Of a stretch of 64,000 nt of DNA, positions 58,559-64,000 are shown one piece after another (the first letter of the stretch is position 1; each line of letters opens with the position of its first letter). The notes under the pieces were generated by a model that was given only the letters and a program-made list of their open reading frames with translations, did no database searches and was not told the DNA's origin. The DNA lies in contig JAWKHS010000011.1 of the NCBI GenBank assembly GCA_041394705.1, positions 124,001-188,000 on the forward strand, in the 5' to 3' direction. This DNA comes from Vicinamibacterales bacterium. GTDB lineage: Bacteria; Acidobacteriota; Vicinamibacteria; Vicinamibacterales; UBA2999. The position numbers were made by a program, and so were the translations under genes.

Positions 58559-59659
58559 CTACTTCAGCCCGCCCGCCTTCTTGAACGCGGCCACGTCCGC
58601 GGCGCTCACCGTGACGGTGACGGGCGCGGGATTCCCGCCGCCCTTCGCGTTGGACTCCTGGCCGGCCCCGCGGGCGGAGGCGGACCCCGTCACCTGCGCG
58701 GACTTCTTCTCCCCGCCGCCCGGCCGCAGCGACGCGCCGAGCCCGCCCAGGCCCTTCTTCTTGGGCTCCTCGGCGGGCTTGGTGGCGCCGGCGGCTCCAG
58801 AGGTGCCACCCACGATCGTGGCGATCTCCGTCACGGCCACCGGCTTGTAGGTGATCGTCGACGTGTAGCGGGCCTCCACCGTGGCCGTGGACGTGAGCTT
58901 CGCCGACGCGATCTGCTTCGTCATCTTGTCGATGCGTTCCTTCGTCTCCGGGTGGGAGGCGAAGAGGCCGTTCTTCTCGGCGGTGTTGGTGGCCTTGTTG
59001 CGCTCCATCAGCATGTTCAGGAACCCGATCATGCCGGTCGGCGCGTACCCCACCGTGTTGGCGAGCACGATGCCCTTCTCGTCGGCTTCCAGTTCGTCGC
59101 CACGGCCGAATCCCTGGTCGACGATCTCGTACGCCTTGTCGGCCAGCTTGTTCATGAGCGCGCCCGACATCTTCTCGTCGGCGCCCATCTGCACCAGCTT
59201 GCCCTTCTGGATGGCGCGGATGGTGTGCTTCTCGGTCACGTGGATGATCTCGTGGCCCAGCACGCCGGCCAGCTCCGACTCGCTCTTCAGGTTCGCCAGC
59301 GCGCCCTTGGTGATGTGCACGTAGCCGCCGGGCGCGGCGAACGCGTTCACGGCGTCGGTGTCCAGCACGATGAACTTCCACTGCAGGTTCGGCCGGCTGC
59401 TCACCTGCGCCAGCGCCGTCCCCACCAGCGCCACGTACTTGTGCACCGCCTGGCTCTGGACCACGCCGTAGCGGGTGCGGACACGCTGGCTGACCTCCGC
59501 ACCGAGTTGGGCTTCCTCGGCCTCGGTCATCTCGATGTCCTTGAACTGCTGCGCCCGCTTCAGCGCCCCGCCGAGCTTGCCGAGCTGGGCGGCCGCCGGA
59601 ACGGGCGCCGCCGCCAGGGCCGCGCCGAGGGTGAGTGCCACCAGTGCCTGTCGCTTCAT
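58559..59659 (-). CDS. M48 family metalloprotease, secreted
   Basis: A 366-residue exported zinc protease. Signal peptide to about residue 24, catalytic HEIIH at 136-140, third ligand Glu191 in ELEAD, and the SHPETKERID segment that typifies the M48/BepA-like group. There is no membrane helix other than the signal. The C-terminal 80 residues are low-complexity (Lys/Gly/Ala). Its ATG overlaps the cyclase stop, and its stop lies 40 bases before the MscS-type gene, so all three are probably one transcript. Relatives act in outer-membrane protein quality control. Confidence 0.9.
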   Translation of the reverse strand: MKRQALVALTLGAALAAAPVPAAAQLGKLGGALKRAQQFKDIEMTEAEEAQLGAEVSQRVRTRYGVVQSQAVHKYVALVGTALAQVSSRPNLQWKFIVLDTDAVNAFAAPGGYVHITKGALANLKSESELAGVLGHEIIHVTEKHTIRAIQKGKLVQMGADEKMSGALMNKLADKAYEIVDQGFGRGDELEADEKGIVLANTVGYAPTGMIGFLNMLMERNKATNTAEKNGLFASHPETKERIDKMTKQIASAKLTSTATVEARYTSTITYKPVAVTEIATIVGGTSGAAGATKPAEEPKKKGLGGLGASLRPGGGEKKSAQVTGSASARGAGQESNAKGGGNPAPVTVTVSAADVAAFKKAGGLK

Positions 59660-61677
59660 GCCGTTGCTCCGTTCGTGCCTCCGGTGCGCACCTCGAACAC
59701 CTGCACCGGCTTGGACTTGCCCTTCACGAGGACGTCCCCCAGGGGACGCAGGTCGTAGCTGCCCTTCAACTGCCGCCGGGTCCCCTCCGAAATGAGGATC
59801 CGGGTGCCGAAGTCCTTGTTCAGGGACTCCAGCCGGGCGCCCAGGTTCACATGGTCCCCGATCACGGTGTAGCTCATGATCGTATCGGACCCAATGTTGC
59901 CGGCAATCATCTCACCGGTGTTGATGCCGATGCCGATGTCCAGGGGCACACGGCCCTCTATTTCCCACAAGCGGTTTAATCGCGCCAGTTCGCTCACCAT
60001 GGCCAGGGCGGTCTGGACGGCGTGGTCCGCGTGGTCCGCGTCGTCCAGCGGGGCCCCGTACAGCGCCATGATCATGTCGCCCACGAACTTGTCCACCGTG
60101 CCCCGGTGGGCGAACACCACCTCCACCATCCGCGTGAAGTACTGATTCAGCTGCCGGACGAGGTCCTCGGCCTCGCCCGTCTCGGACAGGGTGGTGAAGC
60201 CCCGCATGTCCGAGAACAGCACCGTCATCTCCCGCCGCTCCCCGCCCAGGCCCACGTCGGTCGGGTGGGCCAGGAGCTGATCGTAGACGTCCTTGGAGAC
60301 GTAGCGGGAGAAGAGGCGCTTCACCCGGCGCTTTTCGCGGCCCTCCACGAAGTAGCTCCAGGCCAGGTCCGCCAGGAACGCCAGGAGGCACGCCAGGGCC
60401 GGCACCACCACCGGCAGCCACACGCCGGCCGCCAGGGCCCGCGTGGCCACCCAGGCCAGGCCGGCCACGAGAGCAGCCGTGGCCGCGGCCGTCGCCCAGG
60501 GCGACGCGGCGGCACCCACGGCGCCGATGGCCACGGCCGGCAGCACCGTGGCAGCCAGGCGCTCGTCCGCGGTGGCTGGCGCGATCGCGTGATGCGACAG
60601 CAGCCCGTCGATGATGTTGGCGTGCACCTCGGCGCCGGGCATCCGGCCCGCGCCCAGGGGCGTCGTGAACCGGTCCGGCACCGCCTCGGCGGAAACGCCG
60701 ACCACCACGATCTGGTCCTTGAAGGTGGCCGGATCCAGGTGCGGCGCCTCGCCGGCCAGGATCTGCTGCTCGGCCAGGAAGAGATCCTGGAACGAATAGC
60801 TCTTGAAGGTGGGCGTGCCGTCCGTGCGAAGCGTGGGCCCGCGATACGGCACGAGCGGCCGCCACACCGTGGGCGAGGGGCCGTAGTAGTCGGGCACGAC
60901 CTCCTCGATCCACGGCACGCGCATGTCGCCCATCCGCAGTTGCCCCCGCGACGCCACGACCTGATCGGGCGTGACGCCGGCCGCGCGAAGCGCCGCCGCG
61001 TACGGCAGCGACGGCACGACGTGGCCGGCCACCTCCACGAACGGCACGGCGCGCCGCCACGGGCCGTCCAGGTCGAACGCCATCCGCGCGTGGCCGATGC
61101 CGAGCGCCGCCTCGGCCAGCGCCGGGAACGGCGGCACGAGCAGCGGCCGCTTCTCGGCGAAGCCCTGCACGGGCCACTTCGCGGCCAGGCCGGGGATGCC
61201 CTCCAGCCGCGGCTGCACCTCGGTGCCGTTCACGGTGCCCTCGCTGGACGCCTCGGCCACCAGGATCACGTTGCCCGCCGCCTTCACGGCCTCGACGAGC
61301 GCGTCGTCGGACTCGGCGCCCGTCCACCGCGTGCCGCCCACGTCGTGGTCGCCGCGATCGGCCTCGGCGAAGAGCACGTCGTACACCACGAGCGTCGCGG
61401 GCCCGCGCGCCAGGTAGTTCACGAGCACCGCGTGGGCCAGCCGCGGCCAGGGCCAGCGCCCCATCACGGGCTCGAGTTCCCGGATGGAGTGATCGTCGAT
61501 GAGCACCATCGAGATCCCGGGCGTGGCGCCCTCGCCCGTCGCCACCGCGCGGAGGCGCGCGTCGTAGGTCTTGAGCTCGAGCGTGCGGACGAGATCCAGG
61601 CGCCCCACCGCCGCCGCGACGAGGGCCGCACCGACACCGAAGCCGAGGGCCAGGCCCCAGCGCGTCAGGCGCGCCAT
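59656..61677 (-). CDS. CHASE2-domain adenylate/guanylate cyclase
   Basis: A 673-residue membrane cyclase. First helix about 8-25, then an extracytoplasmic CHASE2 sensor (about 30-365), three close membrane helices (about 375-445), and a class III cyclase domain (about 480-660). The metal Asp residues are Asp490 and Asp534; Lys530 in DKFVGD fits adenine specificity; Asn611 and Arg615 (NLGAR) stabilise the transition state. So it should make cAMP in response to an outside signal. It overlaps the M48 protease gene and starts seven bases after the small gene at 61685. Confidence 0.93.
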   Translation of the reverse strand: MARLTRWGLALGFGVGAALVAAAVGRLDLVRTLELKTYDARLRAVATGEGATPGISMVLIDDHSIRELEPVMGRWPWPRLAHAVLVNYLARGPATLVVYDVLFAEADRGDHDVGGTRWTGAESDDALVEAVKAAGNVILVAEASSEGTVNGTEVQPRLEGIPGLAAKWPVQGFAEKRPLLVPPFPALAEAALGIGHARMAFDLDGPWRRAVPFVEVAGHVVPSLPYAAALRAAGVTPDQVVASRGQLRMGDMRVPWIEEVVPDYYGPSPTVWRPLVPYRGPTLRTDGTPTFKSYSFQDLFLAEQQILAGEAPHLDPATFKDQIVVVGVSAEAVPDRFTTPLGAGRMPGAEVHANIIDGLLSHHAIAPATADERLAATVLPAVAIGAVGAAASPWATAAATAALVAGLAWVATRALAAGVWLPVVVPALACLLAFLADLAWSYFVEGREKRRVKRLFSRYVSKDVYDQLLAHPTDVGLGGERREMTVLFSDMRGFTTLSETGEAEDLVRQLNQYFTRMVEVVFAHRGTVDKFVGDMIMALYGAPLDDADHADHAVQTALAMVSELARLNRLWEIEGRVPLDIGIGINTGEMIAGNIGSDTIMSYTVIGDHVNLGARLESLNKDFGTRILISEGTRRQLKGSYDLRPLGDVLVKGKSKPVQVFEVRTGGTNGATA

Positions 61678-61684
61678 CGCCGCC

Positions 61685-62107
61685 TCACGGCTCGCGCTCG
61701 AGCCTCACGCTCAGGTAGGTCACGTGGAGCAGGAGCAGCATCAGCCAGCCGGCGCGCGGCATGCCGTTCGTGCAGCGCACCTTGACGTGCTCGCCGGGGC
61801 TGGCCGTGAAGGCCAGCCGGTCGTTGAACAGGGTGTTGTTCACGCGGATCTGGTGGGGCCCCGCGCTGATCTCCTGCGTGAGCGGCACGCCGTACTTCAG
61901 CTTGCCCCACGACTCGCCGTCCACCCACACGTACACCTGGCGGTCGCGGAAGTCGTGCGAAGAATCGCGGGTGAGCGTGAGCTGCGCGCGCCCTGGGGAC
62001 GGTGCCGGACCGGCCACGTCGTCCCGCACGTCGCGCCAGACGCGGGCGGCGGCGGTCCGGTCCTGGACACGGTCGAACGGCGTCCGCTCGAGGGCCAGCA
62101 CCCACAC
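61685..62107 (-). CDS. Small protein with C-terminal membrane tail, unknown
   Basis: A 140-residue protein from a GTG at 62107. It begins with no signal peptide, has a beta-rich middle (DRQVYVWVDGESWGKLKYG, PHQIRVNNTLFNDRLAFTAS, GEHVKVRCTN) and ends in a hydrophobic helix (about 118-133) followed by Arg/Glu. So it is probably tail-anchored in the membrane. It sits between the cytoplasmic carbonic anhydrase and the cyclase in the same run. I do not recognise the domain. Confidence 0.65.
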   Translation of the reverse strand: MWVLALERTPFDRVQDRTAAARVWRDVRDDVAGPAPSPGRAQLTLTRDSSHDFRDRQVYVWVDGESWGKLKYGVPLTQEISAGPHQIRVNNTLFNDRLAFTASPGEHVKVRCTNGMPRAGWLMLLLLHVTYLSVRLEREP

Positions 62108-62146
62108 AGCCGGTGAGCATACCGCGGGTGGCGCCGGGCCGCCGGC

Positions 62147-62854
62147 TCAGGCGTCCGGGGCGCCGGCCGCGGCCAGGTCCCGCCCCAGGACGGCGCGCAG
62201 GGTGGCGGCGTCGTGCACGTGGGTGTCGTCGAAGAAGGCGACCGCGCCGGTCGCCAGGTCGTGCTTCGCGCCGATGATGGCGGCCCGGCCGTCCTCGATC
62301 AGGCGGGCCAGGATGGCGCTCCGCGCCACGATGGCCTGCACCGAGTGGCGGACGTTCCTGTCGGCCACCAGCTCCACGAAGCCGGCGTTGGCCGAGGTCC
62401 GCTCCGCCGGGTCCACTTCCGCGCTCACCTCGTCGACCGACGGACCGATCTTGGCCAGGAGCTCGGTGAGGTTCCCGAGTTCCACGCGGTCGCAGGCGCC
62501 CTTCACGGCGCCGCAGGAGGTGTGGCCGAGCACGACGATCAGCCGCGATCCGGAGAGCTGGCAGGCGAACTCCAGGCAGCCGAGGACGTCGGGATTGATG
62601 ACGCTGCCGGCGATCCGCACGCTGAAGATGTCGCCGAGCCCCTGGTCGAAGATGAGCTCGGCCGACGTCCGGCTGTCGATGCAGCTCAGGATCGTGGCGA
62701 ACGGCCACTGGCCGTCGCGCGTCTCGTTGGCCTGCTGCAGCAGGTTGCGGTTGATCCGGAGGTTGTTGACGAAGCGGGCGTTGCCCTCGGCCAGGATCTC
62801 GAGGGCGCGGGCCGGCGTGATGGTGGACTGGGTCTCGGACGTGTGAGCTTTCAT
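62147..62854 (-). CDS. Cytoplasmic beta-carbonic anhydrase
   Basis: A 235-residue beta-carbonic anhydrase without signal peptide. Zinc ligands and catalytic dyad are intact: Cys58, Asp60 and Arg62 in SCIDSR, and His111 and Cys114 in GHTSCG. The ATG at 62854 is preferred, with ATGs at about 62884-62890 as alternatives. It is the first gene of the same-strand run leading to the cyclase, which is notable because bicarbonate activates some class III cyclases. Confidence 0.92.
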   Translation of the reverse strand: MKAHTSETQSTITPARALEILAEGNARFVNNLRINRNLLQQANETRDGQWPFATILSCIDSRTSAELIFDQGLGDIFSVRIAGSVINPDVLGCLEFACQLSGSRLIVVLGHTSCGAVKGACDRVELGNLTELLAKIGPSVDEVSAEVDPAERTSANAGFVELVADRNVRHSVQAIVARSAILARLIEDGRAAIIGAKHDLATGAVAFFDDTHVHDAATLRAVLGRDLAAAGAPDA

Positions 62855-62947
62855 CGTGAAACGCGTGGCCGGGGCCGCCATCAGCATATGGCGAGACGGC
62901 GCGCCGCGCGCGCCCGCCGGGCCGGCTCGGCCGTGGGGGCGGCTATC

Positions 62948-63589
62948 ATGCCGAGGATGTTGATGGCGCCCTTCCGCCCGGCCGCGCCGGCGTCGCCAGC
63001 CGACTTCGCCGATCCCGCCTGGGCCGGGACGCCGGTGGCGCCGCTGAATCGGAGCTGGCGCGGCGAGGACGCGCCGTCCGCCATCGTCAGCACCGTGCGG
63101 CTCCTGTGGACGCCCGAGCACGCCTGGTTCGGCTTCACCTGTCCGTTCACCGAGCTGGACGTGGACGCCGATCCCGATCCGGCGGTGGAGCGCATGGGCC
63201 TGTGGGACAGGGACGTCTGCGAGGTGTTCGTCCAGGGCCCGGCCGAACCCGACGGCGATCACTACAAGGAGTTCGAGGTGGCGCCCACCGGCCAGTGGTG
63301 CGACGTGGCTGTCAACCAGCCGCGCCTGGACATCGACTGGGCGTGGCAGAGCGGCATGCGGGCCGCGGCCACGATCGACCCGGCGGCCGGCGTGTGGCGG
63401 GCCGCCATCGGCGTGCCGTTCGACGCGGTCGGCGGCGCGCCGGGCCCGGGCGGCCACTGGCGGATCAACCTGTTTCGCGTGAGCCGCGCCGGGGGCGCGC
63501 GGCACTTCCTGGCCTACGCGCCGACGGGCACGCCCACGCCGGACTTCCACGTGCCGTCGGCGTTCGTGCCGCTCGTCTTCACGCCGTGA
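62948..63589 (+). CDS. Family-9-type carbohydrate-binding-like protein
   Basis: A protein of about 213 residues resembling the CBM9-like domain (DOMON/cytochrome-b-type sandwich): RLLWTPEHAWFGFTCPF, WDRDVCEVFVQ, YKEFEVAPTGQWCDVAVN, WRAAIGVPFDA and WRINLFRVSR. Such proteins bind sugar ends. There is no signal peptide in the chosen frame. Start options are 62948, 62957 and 62963; the GAGG before the last one favours 62963. It is divergent from the carbonic anhydrase and its 3' end overlaps the next gene's 3' end by about 10 bases. Confidence 0.8.
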   Translation: MPRMLMAPFRPAAPASPADFADPAWAGTPVAPLNRSWRGEDAPSAIVSTVRLLWTPEHAWFGFTCPFTELDVDADPDPAVERMGLWDRDVCEVFVQGPAEPDGDHYKEFEVAPTGQWCDVAVNQPRLDIDWAWQSGMRAAATIDPAAGVWRAAIGVPFDAVGGAPGPGGHWRINLFRVSRAGGARHFLAYAPTGTPTPDFHVPSAFVPLVFTP

Positions 63590-64000
63590 TCCGTCCGGCC
63601 GCGATCGCGTCGGCGGCCACCTGGCGGCCCAGCCGCCTGTAGCTCTCGAACTGGTCCTCACCGTAGAACTGATCGCCCGTGGATTCGTGCGGGAAGAGCG
63701 GATGCGTGGACTGGTACTGCCGGACGGAGGTGTCGGCGCCCGCCGTGATCGAGGCCTTGAGGTACACCAGGGTGCCCTCGCTGCCGTCGGCATAGCGAAT
63801 CGTGCCCGTGGCCGACGACGCGGCACTCACCTTCGTGGCCGGGTCGGGCACGAGCGGCGTGACGTCGATGTCGATGCGGGCGTCGAAGTCCACCTCGCAC
63901 ATGCGGATGAGCGTGCCCAGCCCGTCGAAGTGCCGGTCCGGGTCGCACTCGCCGTCGCTGATCACGATGAGCCGGCACCGGCGCCTGACGAGCTCGTAGG
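63579..64000 (-). CDS. Partial patatin-like phospholipase-family protein (C-terminus)
   Basis: The frame is open to the right edge and ends at 63579. It reads RRRCRLIVISDGECDPDRHF, VDFDARIDIDVTPLVPD, TLVYLKASITAGAD and HPLFPHESTGDQFYGEDQF with a final RLGRQVAADAI. This matches the C-terminal portion of a family of large patatin-related proteins. The lipase motif GxSxG would lie beyond the window. Function of this branch is not settled. Confidence 0.75.
   Translation of the reverse strand, partial: YELVRRRCRLIVISDGECDPDRHFDGLGTLIRMCEVDFDARIDIDVTPLVPDPATKVSAASSATGTIRYADGSEGTLVYLKASITAGADTSVRQYQSTHPLFPHESTGDQFYGEDQFESYRRLGRQVAADAIAAGRITA

Overview
The window is GC-rich, gene-dense bacterial chromosome. 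Its gene content points to an acidobacterium, most likely class Vicinamibacteria. The markers are four ATPase-less MacB/FtsX-type permeases of the 'ADOP' kind (one coupled to a PadR regulator), a VWFA-related secreted protein of the acidobacterial type, a Ser/Thr kinase with a TPR tail, and a conserved protein family I associate with this group. This assignment is inference from gene families; no rRNA or tRNA was found.

Layout. 0-16 kb: secreted esterase, large unknown secreted protein, TPR kinase, lipoprotein amidohydrolase, two ADOP permeases, a collagen-like secreted protein, and a PadR gene whose probable operator is a perfect inverted repeat. 16-27 kb: an accessory stretch of broken and mobile genes. 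It holds a di-heme oxidoreductase remnant, another ADOP permease, decayed VapC-type toxin-antitoxin loci, an IS transposase remnant, an AT-richer gene pair (metzincin-lectin protein plus partner) lying between two similar 80-bp direct repeats, an intact-looking BrnT/BrnA pair and a truncated TPR gene. 27-33 kb: a five-gene operon, coxS-coxL-coxM-coxD-coxE, for a molybdenum hydroxylase of the form II (CO-dehydrogenase-like) type.

33-48 kb: quinone reductase, a DsbA-like lipoprotein, three tandem paralogous small lipoproteins joined by GTGA overlaps, a VWA protein, a 32-residue membrane protein, gamma-glutamyltransferase, another ADOP permease, a fibronectin-III protein, and an exported beta-carbonic anhydrase followed by a low-complexity secreted protein. 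48-55 kb: a proline/hydroxyproline racemase-type enzyme, HDAC-like deacetylase and ornithine-cyclodeaminase-family protein, a half-size TauE, a frameshifted reductase, a Tat-type hydrolase, and an ArsR-SRPBCC pair with a leaderless promoter.

55-64 kb: small cassette-like genes (RibD-type reductase, truncated DinB, HigB/HigA). These are followed by a same-strand run of five genes: cytoplasmic beta-carbonic anhydrase, small membrane-tailed protein, CHASE2 adenylate cyclase, M48 protease and an MscS channel with a cyclic-nucleotide-binding domain. This run is the most interesting candidate system. It has the parts for a bicarbonate/cAMP circuit gating a mechanosensitive channel, though that link is inferred only from gene order and families. 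The window ends in a CBM9-like protein and a partial patatin-like gene.
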